Assembly: GCA_947246685.1 (NCBI GenBank)
Contig: CAMXSN010000002.1
Span: 85,485 to 149,484 of the forward strand
Length of the DNA stretch: 64,000 nt
Direction: 5' to 3'
Source: an uncultured Clostridia bacterium
Lineage (GTDB): Bacteria > Bacillota > Clostridia > Christensenellales > UBA3700
Shown: positions 38,814 to 48,497 of the stretch, piece after piece
Position numbering within the stretch: the first letter of the stretch is position 1
Layout of the letters: every line of letters begins with the position of its first letter
Notes under the pieces: generated by a model
Database searches by the model: none
What the model saw: the letters and a program-made list of their open reading frames with translations, nothing else
What the model was told of the DNA's origin: nothing
Made by a program: the position numbers and the translations under genes

Positions 38814-39752
38814 TTATTTTCGTTTTATCGCTTTGAGGGTTTTTTCTACTATGTCGTCGACAGTAAGGTGAAATTTCTGTGAAAGATACGGCATTTTGCC
38901 TACCTCGCCGAATTCGTCCATTACAGCTACGCTTTCCATTGGTACCGGACACTTTCCGACGATGACTTCCGCCACAGAGGAATACAGACCGTTGCGTATA
39001 TTATGATTTTCCGCAACCACGATAGCGCCCGTGGATTTTGCCGCTTCGACGATAGCTTGCTCGTCAATGGGTTTCCAAGTGAACGTGTTGAGCACGCCGA
39101 CGTCGTAACCGAGCTCTTTGAGCTTTTGGCTTGCTTCTACGGCTTTACTTACCATGATGCCCGAGGCGATTATCGTAGCGTCTTTGCCTTTGGATACCGT
39201 CTTGGCTTTGAACAGGTCAAAACTTTCGTTTTCGCTAAATACCGTCTCGGCTTTCTTTCTTTGCAGTCTTATATACGTCGCGCCCTTGTATGCTATGATT
39301 TGCGGCATAAGCGCTTTGAGCATTGCGCTATCTGTGGGTTCAACGCAGAGCATATGAGGTATGCCTCTCATAATACCCATGTCCTCGAGCGGCATATGGG
39401 TGCCTCCGTTGATTTCCGCGCATATACCGGGATCGGTGCCTACGATTTTGACGTTTTGTCTGCTATATGCCACGCTGATAAATACTTGGTCGTAACATCT
39501 TCTAGTAGCAAACGTGCCGAAAGAAGAGCAGAACGGGATTTTGCCGCAGGTAGCAAGTCCCGCCGAAATTCCCACCATATTCGCTTCGGCTATGCCGACA
39601 TTGAAGAATCTGTCGGGATAAGCTTTTTTGAACGGTCCCGTCTTGATACAGTTCATAAGATCGGCTTCGACGACCACTATGTCTTGATTTGTCTTTGCCT
39701 CGTCGATAAGACTTTGGCAATATACTTCTCTCATTTCGAAATTATCTTGCAT
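38814..39752 (-). CDS. Transketolase C-terminal subunit
   Basis: VVEADLMNCIKT...FNVGIAEANMVGISAGLATCGKIPFCSSFGTFATRRCYDQ. Confidence 0.94.
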   Translation of the reverse strand: MQDNFEMREVYCQSLIDEAKTNQDIVVVEADLMNCIKTGPFKKAYPDRFFNVGIAEANMVGISAGLATCGKIPFCSSFGTFATRRCYDQVFISVAYSRQNVKIVGTDPGICAEINGGTHMPLEDMGIMRGIPHMLCVEPTDSAMLKALMPQIIAYKGATYIRLQRKKAETVFSENESFDLFKAKTVSKGKDATIIASGIMVSKAVEASQKLKELGYDVGVLNTFTWKPIDEQAIVEAAKSTGAIVVAENHNIRNGLYSSVAEVIVGKCPVPMESVAVMDEFGEVGKMPYLSQKFHLTVDDIVEKTLKAIKRK

Positions 39753-39753
39753 T

Positions 39754-40578
39754 TCAGTCTTTCTCCTTTCCGCAGTACGCGCGCCATTGTTCTTCGCTTA
39801 TCGCCATAGAGTGGCATCCGTAGCCTTTGCAGGATACGAAATCCGCGCCGTAGCCTTTGATTGTGTCAAGCACGATCAGAGAGCACTTATTTTTTGTATT
39901 CAGCGCCTGATATATCGCTTTTTCGATTTGTTCAATATCGTGTCCGTTAATTCTCTGAGTATGCAGATTGAACGCTTGTCCTTTTGCGTCGAGCGGTTCA
40001 ATAGAGTTAATATCTTTAGTCATTCCGTCGATCTGCATGCCGTTGTTGTCTACGAATATCACGAGATTGTCAAGGCAGGCGTTGCCCGCGTACATGAGCG
40101 CTTCCCATACCTGACCTTCCTGCGATTCGCCGTCTCCGAGAATACAGAAAACCTTGTAATCTTTTTTGTCGATTTTTGCTGCGAGCGCCATTCCTATCGC
40201 GCAGCTCAGTCCCTGTCCGAGAGATCCTGCGGTCATATCTATTCCCACGGTCTTATTCATATCGCAGTGAGAGGGCAGATTAGTACCCGGTTGATTGAGC
40301 GTCTTTATCTCGTCGAGAGGGAAGTAACCTTTATCCGCAAGTACGCTGTAAAGAGCCGGACCGGCGTGTCCTTTGCTCATGACGATTCTGTCTCTGTCGG
40401 GATTGCAGGGATTTTTCGCGTCTACGTTTGCAACGTCGTAATAGAGTACCGTCAACAGATCCACGATACTCAGCGCGCCGCCTATATGACCTACGCCAAG
40501 TCTGCCGATCATTTCCACGGTGAGCTTGCGTACGTCGAGCGCTTTTGATTGAAGAAACTCCAATTTTTCGCTATCCAT
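39754..40578 (-). CDS. Transketolase N-terminal subunit
   Basis: GHIGGALSIVDLLTVLYYD, SKGHAGPALYSVLADKGYF, GDGESQEGQVWEALMYAG. Confidence 0.94.
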   Translation of the reverse strand: MDSEKLEFLQSKALDVRKLTVEMIGRLGVGHIGGALSIVDLLTVLYYDVANVDAKNPCNPDRDRIVMSKGHAGPALYSVLADKGYFPLDEIKTLNQPGTNLPSHCDMNKTVGIDMTAGSLGQGLSCAIGMALAAKIDKKDYKVFCILGDGESQEGQVWEALMYAGNACLDNLVIFVDNNGMQIDGMTKDINSIEPLDAKGQAFNLHTQRINGHDIEQIEKAIYQALNTKNKCSLIVLDTIKGYGADFVSCKGYGCHSMAISEEQWRAYCGKEKD

Positions 40579-40841
40579 AATTTCTCCTTAAAAGATATGT
40601 TTGCTTTCTGATGCTTTCAAGCATAATCATTTTAACACTAAATCGATTAAATACAAAGTATTTTCGACACGATTTTACCAAATTTGCGCCGAGTCGTCGG
40701 TCAAATCGGCGACTTGGCGCGACCTCCTTGCAAATTGTAATAAAAAATTTGTCGACTTGCAAAAATATTAACGATTTTTTTGTGATAAAAGCATCGGATA
40801 TGGAAATAATCTGGAAGTAATAAAATAACGGAGGTACAACA

Positions 40842-42080
40842 ATGAATCCTTTTGAATTAAAACCGAAGCCGCTAGAAAGTTGTTTTTGCGACTGGTCGTG
40901 TCTCAATTCCAAACCTTATGACAAAGAAGAGGTAAGTCCCTATACAAAGCTGAGAATAATTCTCATGAACGGCACCGAATACGAGTCCGTCAATTTTCTG
41001 CACAGATTTTCCAGAAATTGCGACAATAACGACATAAGAAGACAGCTTGCCGGCGCAAGAAGGGTGGAACAGCAACAGCAAAAACGTATTGCGAGCTTGA
41101 AGCCTATGAACGAAAATATTCTCGAACACACAATAGGTTACGAACATCTTGCGGTTGATTTGACCGCCGTGCTAGCTCAGCGCGAAAAGAACGGTTACGT
41201 CAAGCAGGCGCTCGACTTTGCGTTGCTTGAGGACTTTGATCATCTATACAGATATGCGGATCTTTTGGAAATGGAACAGGGCGTAAAGGCGCAGAAACTC
41301 GTGGGAGAATACGTGGAAATTATGCCGGGAAGACCTACGATTGCCGAACATAGACATCCTTTCGACAGCATAAGATACCATATCAACAGCAAAAACAGCG
41401 ATATGATAACGGTGCTCAACACTATGATTATCACCGCGGCAGAACAGCAAACTATGAATTATTATATGAATCAGGGCGCATTCTACGACCAGTCCAAACT
41501 CGGCAGAGAGCTTTATACGGAAATCGCTATGATTGAAGAACAGCACGTCACACAGTACGGTTCGCTTATGGATACCAACTGCACTTGGCTAGAAAATCTC
41601 CTTATGCACGAATACTGCGAAGCGTATCTGTATTATTCGTGCTTCAAAGACGAGAGCGACAAGGCTATAAAGGCGCTTTGGGAAAGCCTTTTCGAGCAGG
41701 AAGTCAGTCATTTGCACATTGCAAAAGATCTTCTCAGAAAATATGAGAAAAAAGATTGGGAGCAGTTGATTCCCAAAGGCGATTTCCCCGAACTTCTATC
41801 TCTTCATTCTTGCAAGGATTATATCCGTCAGCAACTTGAAACGGTCAGTCTGACTGCAGACAGAGAAAATTACGTCGACGTAGCAACAAAGAGCAAAGAT
41901 TCCGATTTTTTCACCTATCAAAATATTGTCAATTCCAAGACGGCAAACGTAGCTTCGCATAAAGTTATCGACGATTATATCGACAAGAAGGGTATCGATT
42001 ACCGTTATCAAATTGCCGAACATCCTGTTGAGGAGTTGCGCAACAGACACAAGGATAATACCAGCGTCGGATTGAGATAA
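40842..42080 (+). CDS. Ferritin-like superfamily protein of unknown function
   Basis: Repeated helical acidic/His motifs (LLEDFDHLYRY, IAMIEEQHVTQYG, EQEVSHLHIAKDLL); GGAGG RBS. Confidence 0.6.
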   Translation: MNPFELKPKPLESCFCDWSCLNSKPYDKEEVSPYTKLRIILMNGTEYESVNFLHRFSRNCDNNDIRRQLAGARRVEQQQQKRIASLKPMNENILEHTIGYEHLAVDLTAVLAQREKNGYVKQALDFALLEDFDHLYRYADLLEMEQGVKAQKLVGEYVEIMPGRPTIAEHRHPFDSIRYHINSKNSDMITVLNTMIITAAEQQTMNYYMNQGAFYDQSKLGRELYTEIAMIEEQHVTQYGSLMDTNCTWLENLLMHEYCEAYLYYSCFKDESDKAIKALWESLFEQEVSHLHIAKDLLRKYEKKDWEQLIPKGDFPELLSLHSCKDYIRQQLETVSLTADRENYVDVATKSKDSDFFTYQNIVNSKTANVASHKVIDDYIDKKGIDYRYQIAEHPVEELRNRHKDNTSVGLR

Positions 42081-42503
42081 AAGGCGTTGTTTCTATCTGA
42101 TTGAATAAGCGGTTGAGGGGAGATATCCCTTCAGCCGCAATTGATTTAGGCGCGTTGCGATTATCGCCGAGATAATAATCGCTTCGATTATCGATATGAT
42201 TGTTGCCGCGTTTGCGTAGTTGAGCATTTTTGCATATCTGTATATGAATACATATACAAGTGTTCATATGCGCAAATGAAGATATATACATACGGCGATA
42301 TGTCGAAATAAGGCAGCAAGAATTTCATTAGAGAAACATCCGCGCCGACCATAGATTTCGACGTACTTAATTAGAATGCCCTTTGCTTTACCGTCAACTA
42401 CAGCGACGTCAATCAAAATACGTTTTTGATGGAGTTCGTCGCTCGTATGTAATAGCGACGGTATAATTCACGCGTATGTTAAATATTATGGAGCGTACTT
42501 TGC

Positions 42504-42532
42504 TTGATTTTGAATGACGTATGTGATAAAAT
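42504..42532 (+). promoter_or_regulatory. Promoter for proS
   Basis: TTGATT - 17 nt - TAAAAT. Confidence 0.65.
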
Positions 42533-42565
42533 ATCAACAAATTCGAGAAACAGAGGTAATCGATT

Positions 42566-44287
42566 ATGTTGTTGAGTAAATTGGTTTGCGAGCGTACTAA
42601 AGAAGCTCCTCAGGACGCCAAAATTAAGAGCCATATTCTGCTTTCCAGAGCGGGATTTATCAAGCAAGTTGCTGGCGGGATTTTTTCGATGACGATGCCG
42701 TGTCAAAAGATGAGCGGAAAAATACAGGCGATAATCAGACAGGAAATGGACGCGCTAGACGGTCAGGAAGTGCTCTTCCCCGTCGTTATGCCGAGAGAAT
42801 TGTGGGAATCTTCCGACAGATACAACACGATCGGCAGCGAGATGGTGAGATTCAAAGACAGATGCGGCAGAGACATGCTGCTTGGTATGACTCACGAAGA
42901 AGCGGCGGTTCATCTTGCCAACCACATAGTAAGCTCTTACGCTCAGCTGCCTATGATGATATATCAGATACAGACCAAGTTCAGAGACGAAGCGCGTTCT
43001 CGCGGAGGACTGATAAGAGTCAGGGAATTTACGATGAAAGACGCATATTCTTTCCACGAGACCAAAGAAGATCTGGAAGAATACTACTACAAGATGTTCG
43101 ACGCGTATTATCGCATTTTTAAGAGAATAGGACTCAAGAGATTTATTGATATCAAATCCGATTCGGGTATGATGGGCGGAAGCGTCGCGCATGAGTTTAT
43201 GCTGTTGACGGAAGTCGGCGAAGACAGTATCGTGCTGTGCAACCATTGCGATTACAGAGCCAATATGGAGGTCGCCGAATGCGAGCTCAGCGCTCCCGAA
43301 TGCGAAAGTGGCCAACTCCAACTCGTCTATACCGGAGAAGATAAGACCATCGAGCAGGTTTGCGGCAGGTTGAACAGCAAACCGGAATTGTCGTGCAAAG
43401 CCGTCGTATTCGCGGTCAAAGGCAGCAGCGATGAAGTTGTCATAGCTTTTGTCAGAGGCGATCTCGAAGTCAACGAGGCGAAGCTCAAAAAAGTTATTCG
43501 CAAAGACGTGGTGGCTTACGAAGGCGGCGTAAATCAAACGGTGGTATGCGGCAATATCGGTCCTTATCAGCTCGACAGTAAAATTACGGTCGTCTATGAC
43601 AAATCGCTCGAAAACGTTAACAGTCTTATAATCGGCGCAAATAAGCCGGAATATCATTACGTCGGATTCAATTTCAAAAGAGATATGCCCGACGCAAACT
43701 TCTACGATATAGCTAAGGTAAAAGCGGGGGCTAAATGTCCCGTTTGCGGCGGAGAATTGAGGATTGAGAACGGAATCGAGATCGGCAATATCTTTCAGTT
43801 GGGCACCAAATATACAAAGTCTATGGATATGACTGTTCATGGAGCCAACGGCGAAAATTTCAATCCGATCATGGGTTGTTACGGCATAGGTGTAGGCAGA
43901 GCAATCGCTTCCGTTGCGCAGGAGTCCAGCGATGAAAAAGGGCTTATACTGCCGATGACAATCGCGCCGTGGCACGTGCATATATGTCCTCTCCGTCTTG
44001 ACGACGAGACGGTTAGTTCAAAAGCGTACGAATTGTATGATCTGCTCAAAAACAGTGGGACTGACGTGCTTTTTGACGATAGAAACGTGGCGGCAGGCGT
44101 AAAATTCAACGACGCAGACTTGATGGGTATGCCCATAAGAGTGGTTATTTCTCCCAAAAGTCTGGCTACCGACGAAGTGGAGATAACTATCAGAAGCACC
44201 AGGGAGAGCAACAAGATAGCTTATCGGGACGCTGTCGAGACTATCAAATCTATTGTAAAATCCGAACTCGACAGGCTCAATGCCTAA
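42566..44287 (+). CDS. proS: Prolyl-tRNA synthetase (bacterial type, with insertion domain)
   Basis: HILLSRAGFIKQVAGGIFSMTMPCQK, FRDEARSRGGLIRVREFTMKDAYSF, GCYGIGVGR. Confidence 0.97.
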   Translation: MLLSKLVCERTKEAPQDAKIKSHILLSRAGFIKQVAGGIFSMTMPCQKMSGKIQAIIRQEMDALDGQEVLFPVVMPRELWESSDRYNTIGSEMVRFKDRCGRDMLLGMTHEEAAVHLANHIVSSYAQLPMMIYQIQTKFRDEARSRGGLIRVREFTMKDAYSFHETKEDLEEYYYKMFDAYYRIFKRIGLKRFIDIKSDSGMMGGSVAHEFMLLTEVGEDSIVLCNHCDYRANMEVAECELSAPECESGQLQLVYTGEDKTIEQVCGRLNSKPELSCKAVVFAVKGSSDEVVIAFVRGDLEVNEAKLKKVIRKDVVAYEGGVNQTVVCGNIGPYQLDSKITVVYDKSLENVNSLIIGANKPEYHYVGFNFKRDMPDANFYDIAKVKAGAKCPVCGGELRIENGIEIGNIFQLGTKYTKSMDMTVHGANGENFNPIMGCYGIGVGRAIASVAQESSDEKGLILPMTIAPWHVHICPLRLDDETVSSKAYELYDLLKNSGTDVLFDDRNVAAGVKFNDADLMGMPIRVVISPKSLATDEVEITIRSTRESNKIAYRDAVETIKSIVKSELDRLNA

Positions 44288-44326
44288 ACCTTTAAGTCCT
44301 TTGTCTTGCGGCAGAGGACTTTCATA

Positions 44327-44355
44327 TTGACTTGCAAATTAGTTAATGGTAGAAT
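44327..44355 (+). promoter_or_regulatory. Promoter for zinc-ribbon membrane protein
   Basis: TTGACT - 17 nt - TAGAAT. Confidence 0.65.
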
Positions 44356-44361
44356 ATAACT

Positions 44362-44685
44362 ATGAAGATATGTCCTAGATGCGGCAATGAAGTGGACGAG
44401 GAGATGATTATCTGTCCACATTGCGGAGAAATACTGCAAAAACCGAGTAATAAGAAATCGAGCGACTCTCTCAACATACATTTGGTAAGAGGTTTGGCGC
44501 TGTTTTCTTTATTATTGCCTATCATAGGACTTATCGTGGGAATTTTGGCAAAAGAGAAATTTCCTATGATATCCAAGATACTGACAAAATTCAGCTTATA
44601 CGGGATAATAATTGCGTTTATGCTGTTGATGCTTGCGCTTATATGTTATCTTGCAATGACATTTACCGGAGTGTCGTATCTGTAA
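44362..44685 (+). CDS. Zinc-ribbon membrane protein
   Basis: N-terminal CPRCGNEVDEEMIICPHCGE and two TMs. Confidence 0.8.
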   Translation: MKICPRCGNEVDEEMIICPHCGEILQKPSNKKSSDSLNIHLVRGLALFSLLLPIIGLIVGILAKEKFPMISKILTKFSLYGIIIAFMLLMLALICYLAMTFTGVSYL

Positions 44686-44745
44686 ATTCATAAAACACCG
44701 CGTTTAGGCGCGGTTTAATTATAAATCGAAATCCAAGAGGCGATA

Positions 44746-45009
44746 ATGAACGAATTGAGAAAGATCCCCAACGTAGGCAAAGCTACGCAAAAAAGTTTGG
44801 AGCAAATGGGATTTTTTACGATAGAATCTCTCAAGGGCGTCAAAGCCGAGGAATTATACGAGAGAGAATGCGCAATTAAAGGTTGCAGCATAGATAGGTG
44901 TCAGCTATATCTGTATCGCGCCGTGGAATATTGGATCAACACGCCCGAGCCTGCGCCCGAGTTGTGCCGATGGTGGAATTGGAAAGACGTAGAGGAGAAT
45001 GATAGATGA
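44746..45009 (+). CDS. Helix-hairpin-helix / Cdd1-like (pathogenicity locus family) protein
   Basis: LRKIPNVGKATQKSLEQMGF...ELYERECAIKGCSIDRCQLYLYRAVEYWI. Confidence 0.78.
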   Translation: MNELRKIPNVGKATQKSLEQMGFFTIESLKGVKAEELYERECAIKGCSIDRCQLYLYRAVEYWINTPEPAPELCRWWNWKDVEENDR

Positions 45010-45377
45010 ATCTGCAAATATTGGATATCGATTTCTGTATATGCAAAATGCCGCTAGAATGCGGATTTGATATGAATTCTCGCTCCTTCGTTTTCTTTGC
45101 AAGAACAGATAGGGAATGTTCCTTGGTATGCGAGCGCGCTTGCGCGCCGCAGAACGCATTGAAAGTTGACGAGGATTGGAGAGCTATTAGAATATGCGCG
45201 GAATTGGATTTTACTTTGGTAGGTATTTTATCGAAAATAAGCGGCGCTTTAGCGCAAAACAAAATTCCTATCTTTGCCGTTTCGACCTACGATACCGATT
45301 ACGTTTTGCTTAAATCCGAATATCTTGAATTGGCTGTCGAAATATTGAAAAATATAGGATACGCCTTTGTGGATTGA
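45006..45377 (+). CDS. ACT-domain protein
   Basis: LDFTLVGILSKISGALAQNKIPIFAVSTYDTDYVLLKSEYLELAVEILKN. Confidence 0.85.
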   Translation: MNLQILDIDFCICKMPLECGFDMNSRSFVFFARTDRECSLVCERACAPQNALKVDEDWRAIRICAELDFTLVGILSKISGALAQNKIPIFAVSTYDTDYVLLKSEYLELAVEILKNIGYAFVD

Positions 45378-45394
45378 TAAATAAGATTTATTAG

Positions 45395-45417
45395 GCTCGC
45401 CTGCGCGAGCTTTTTTA
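45395..45417 (+). terminator. Intrinsic terminator
   Basis: GCTCGC-CTGC-GCGAGC-T6. Confidence 0.8.
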
Positions 45418-45446
45418 TTTTGGCAATTGCTTTTTATAAATTTATA

Positions 45447-45475
45447 TTGATTTTACGGCGATTTTAATTTATAAT
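45447..45475 (+). promoter_or_regulatory. Promoter of membrane protein gene
   Basis: TTGATT - 17 nt - TATAAT. Confidence 0.65.
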
Positions 45476-45496
45476 TAATAACGGAAGGGAGGAATT

Positions 45497-46042
45497 ATGC
45501 AGAATAATAAGAAGAAAATATTGCAATCCGTTATGATAATAGTCGCGGCGTTGTTTATAGTTTTGGGGATTTTATCCGTCGTCCAGGCGACGGGTTCGGA
45601 CGTCGGATTGACTTATATCAGCAAAATAAGCAATATGATTTTGAGATACGTTGTGGTTATCGTCACTAATGCGATAGGTATCATGCTTATGTCTTATGCG
45701 GCGGGAACGTTTGAGGGGAAATTAAAAAATATATTTTCGATCGCAGTTTGCGCTTACAGCACGCTGATGACCATTCCGCTATTCATGGCGTTCATACTTA
45801 TGTTTCCCGTCGGCGCGGGAGCGACGCTTCCCGCATTTCTCGACGATATGGTGCGAGATATAGTCGTTGCCTTTCAACAATTAGTCGGGGGCGACGGATG
45901 GCAATACGTTATCTATACTTTGGGGACGCTAATGGGCGCGGTATTTCTTGCGTTCCCTATATTTTCTACGTATTGCACGGTCAAAGATATTGACGTTATC
46001 GCGATTGTCAAAGTGAAACTGACATCCAAAAAGTCCGATTAA
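45497..46042 (+). CDS. Multi-pass membrane protein, unknown
   Basis: About four hydrophobic helices; GGAGG RBS. Confidence 0.65.
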   Translation: MQNNKKKILQSVMIIVAALFIVLGILSVVQATGSDVGLTYISKISNMILRYVVVIVTNAIGIMLMSYAAGTFEGKLKNIFSIAVCAYSTLMTIPLFMAFILMFPVGAGATLPAFLDDMVRDIVVAFQQLVGGDGWQYVIYTLGTLMGAVFLAFPIFSTYCTVKDIDVIAIVKVKLTSKKSD

Positions 46043-46154
46043 GAAATTAAGCGATTTGTCGTAAAATATACTGCGTCTTTTTGATAAAAATTGCAAATAT
46101 TAAGGCAAAATTAAATTTTCCATATATTTTTTTGAGGAAATATCGATAAACGTA

Positions 46155-46184
46155 TTGATTTTGCCTATTAAAATAAAATATAAT
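46155..46184 (+). promoter_or_regulatory. Promoter for L15-like-domain membrane protein
   Basis: TTGATT - 18 nt - TATAAT. Confidence 0.6.
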
Positions 46185-46248
46185 ATATCTATGATGGACA
46201 ATGCCGAGACGCTGCGCGACAAAGCATTTGCAAAATAGGGGGTTGAAT

Positions 46249-48441
46249 ATGACAAGTGCTGAAAAGAAAGCTCAGAAAGCAGAATTGGCAGCTCAGAAAA
46301 AAGCCGCAAGAGCCAACAAACAAAGCGGCGGAGAGAAAAAGCAGAACAAAGTAGGATTTTATATTGTTTCGCTTTTGAAATATTTCAATATTATCACGGT
46401 TTTGCCGATTACCTGTCTTTTGTACGTGGTATTTTTTGCGACGGATATAGTCGACGGCATATCTTTTCTCGACAGCAACAAAATACCGGTAATAGTCATG
46501 ATAAGTATCATGTGCGCGGCGCTGATGGCATGGACGGGACTTACTTTTAAGAAGAGAAGAGTATGTTCGCTCGACGCGTTTTTGTTGATAGGTTTGCTGT
46601 TGTGTATCGGAATGATATTGCAATGCATTATTCTCAAACATTTTTCGCCTTTTGATAATATCGCGATAATTACGATAATTATGACGGTGTTTGTGCTTGC
46701 GCTTATGACGCTGAGACTTTGTTTGTTCAAGCCGAGCGAGCAAAACAAAAACGACGACGCAAGATACGATGCTAAATCCAAGATTGCAATGTATCTCAAA
46801 GTTATCTTCTCCAAATATGCGTTCTTTATATCGATGCTCTGCATTATGGGCATTTTGCTTATACTTATAATCACGCGTTCGACGATGTTTGAAAAATTTG
46901 AATTCACAGCTACTCAGCTAGAAAAGGTAGTAACGTTTGCGTTTGCGGCGGTTGCGCTTGTGCTTATGGTGGTCGGTTTGTTCATCAGATTGGTAAGAGG
47001 AAGAGCCAATATCGTCGATTGCATGCCTTATATGTTTATTTTGGTTGCCATAGGCGGTTTGATATATTTCATAGGCGTCAGCAATATCTACATGATTTTA
47101 TACATATCCATAGGAAGCGGTATCGTGGGTGTGATATGGTTGCTTTTGTGCCAATATACGTTGCTTATGTCTGTATACAGAAAACGCGAAGGCGTTGAAG
47201 AAATTCCGCAAGAGCCAGCGCCGGCTGAAGAAGTTGCGGCTCCCGTTGAGGAAGAAACGGTATCGGACGTAGCAGAGGAACAACCGATTGCTGAGGAACA
47301 TACGGCGGAAGAGCCCCAGCCTGTTACTGCTGAGGAAACTGTCGAGGAGACTCCCGTCGAAGAACAGCCCGTTCAACCGGTTGAAGAAGACAAAGCGGAA
47401 GAGCCTGTCCAACAGCAAGTAGAAGAGCCCGTTCAGGAAGAGGTAGTAGAGCAACAGCCCGTAGAGGAAGTTCAGCCTGCTCCCGCAGAAGAAGAAAAGG
47501 TGGAAGAAACTCCCGTTGAAGAGCAGCCTGCGGAAGAGCCCAAACCCAAGAAAAAGCCTGCGCCAAAAGTTGTCGAGGAAGAAGACGAAGACGACGATGA
47601 GGATGAAGACGACGGCGAGGGAGAAGAACTCGGAGCGATTAAGAGTGTCAAGCCAAGATGGGATTATGCTACCAAACTAAAATTGACGAGCGACGATATC
47701 AAAGCATTCTATGCGGATATTAAGAACGAACTGTTGTCTTACGGAATCAAAAACAGAGTTAGTAAGACAAAAGAAAACTTTAATAAGGGCCGCGATACGG
47801 TTGCGAGAATAGCGCTTAACGGCAAGACAATGAAAGTGTATCTTGCGCTTGATCCCAAATCTTTGGATGAGAAATACTATCATCACAAAGATATGAGCGA
47901 CAAGAAAGCCGTAGAAGATATCCCGACAATGATGCCCGTGCGTTCTAAGACGGCGGTCAACAAAGTCAAAGAATTGATAGCTATACTTGCGCAAAAGATA
48001 GAGATGCCCAAGAAACCTAAATATAAGAGCAAGGATTTTGCAGAGGAACTGTCCGCAGAAGAATTGACGCTTGCGCAAAGAAAGGGATACGGTTATCTTA
48101 TCAGACCTAACGTCAAACTCGAAGACGTCGAACAGATGCCGGATGATTTTGCCGAGCAGCTTGCCGACGTGACCACAGAAGAATCTAAGACAATGAGATT
48201 TATCAAGACGACCGTAACGCTTGACGAACTCGCAGAACATTTTGACGACGGCGACACGGTTACGATAGACTCAGTCAGAGAGGCAGGTATAGGCGCGCAG
48301 AACGCCAACTATCTCATCGTTGAGGACGGCCCCGTCCTCGGTAAAAAATTGAAAGTATTCGTCGATGAGATCACTCCTAATGCAATCAAGATGATTGCGT
48401 TGGCAGGCGGCGAAGTGTCGCGCATTTGGAGAAAAATGTAA
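46249..48441 (+). CDS. Multi-pass membrane protein with E/P/V-rich linker, conserved cytoplasmic domain and C-terminal uL15-like domain
   Basis: About eight TMs, EEPVEE linker, KLTSDDIKAFYADIKNELLSYGIKNRVSKTKENFNKGRDTVARIALNGKTMKVYLALDP, C-term VTLDELAEHFDDGDTVTIDSVREAGI...GKKLKVFVDEITPNAIKMIALAGGEV. Confidence 0.78.
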   Translation: MTSAEKKAQKAELAAQKKAARANKQSGGEKKQNKVGFYIVSLLKYFNIITVLPITCLLYVVFFATDIVDGISFLDSNKIPVIVMISIMCAALMAWTGLTFKKRRVCSLDAFLLIGLLLCIGMILQCIILKHFSPFDNIAIITIIMTVFVLALMTLRLCLFKPSEQNKNDDARYDAKSKIAMYLKVIFSKYAFFISMLCIMGILLILIITRSTMFEKFEFTATQLEKVVTFAFAAVALVLMVVGLFIRLVRGRANIVDCMPYMFILVAIGGLIYFIGVSNIYMILYISIGSGIVGVIWLLLCQYTLLMSVYRKREGVEEIPQEPAPAEEVAAPVEEETVSDVAEEQPIAEEHTAEEPQPVTAEETVEETPVEEQPVQPVEEDKAEEPVQQQVEEPVQEEVVEQQPVEEVQPAPAEEEKVEETPVEEQPAEEPKPKKKPAPKVVEEEDEDDDEDEDDGEGEELGAIKSVKPRWDYATKLKLTSDDIKAFYADIKNELLSYGIKNRVSKTKENFNKGRDTVARIALNGKTMKVYLALDPKSLDEKYYHHKDMSDKKAVEDIPTMMPVRSKTAVNKVKELIAILAQKIEMPKKPKYKSKDFAEELSAEELTLAQRKGYGYLIRPNVKLEDVEQMPDDFAEQLADVTTEESKTMRFIKTTVTLDELAEHFDDGDTVTIDSVREAGIGAQNANYLIVEDGPVLGKKLKVFVDEITPNAIKMIALAGGEVSRIWRKM

Positions 48442-48464
48442 TCTTATATCCAAGCAACTAATAT

Positions 48465-48495
48465 GACAGCCCCGATATCGGGGCTGTCGTTTTTA
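48465..48495. terminator. Terminator between convergent genes
   Basis: Perfect palindrome GACAGCCCCGATATCGGGGCTGTC followed by GTTTTTA. Confidence 0.88.
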
Positions 48496-48497
48496 TA

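Noticed and set aside
42755-43981. 408-aa ORF on minus strand
   Set aside because: Mirror frame of proS; no recognisable domain or RBS
46201-46248. Upstream start for the L15-like membrane protein
   Set aside because: ATG 46249 has a good RBS and a sensible N-terminus; the extension has neither
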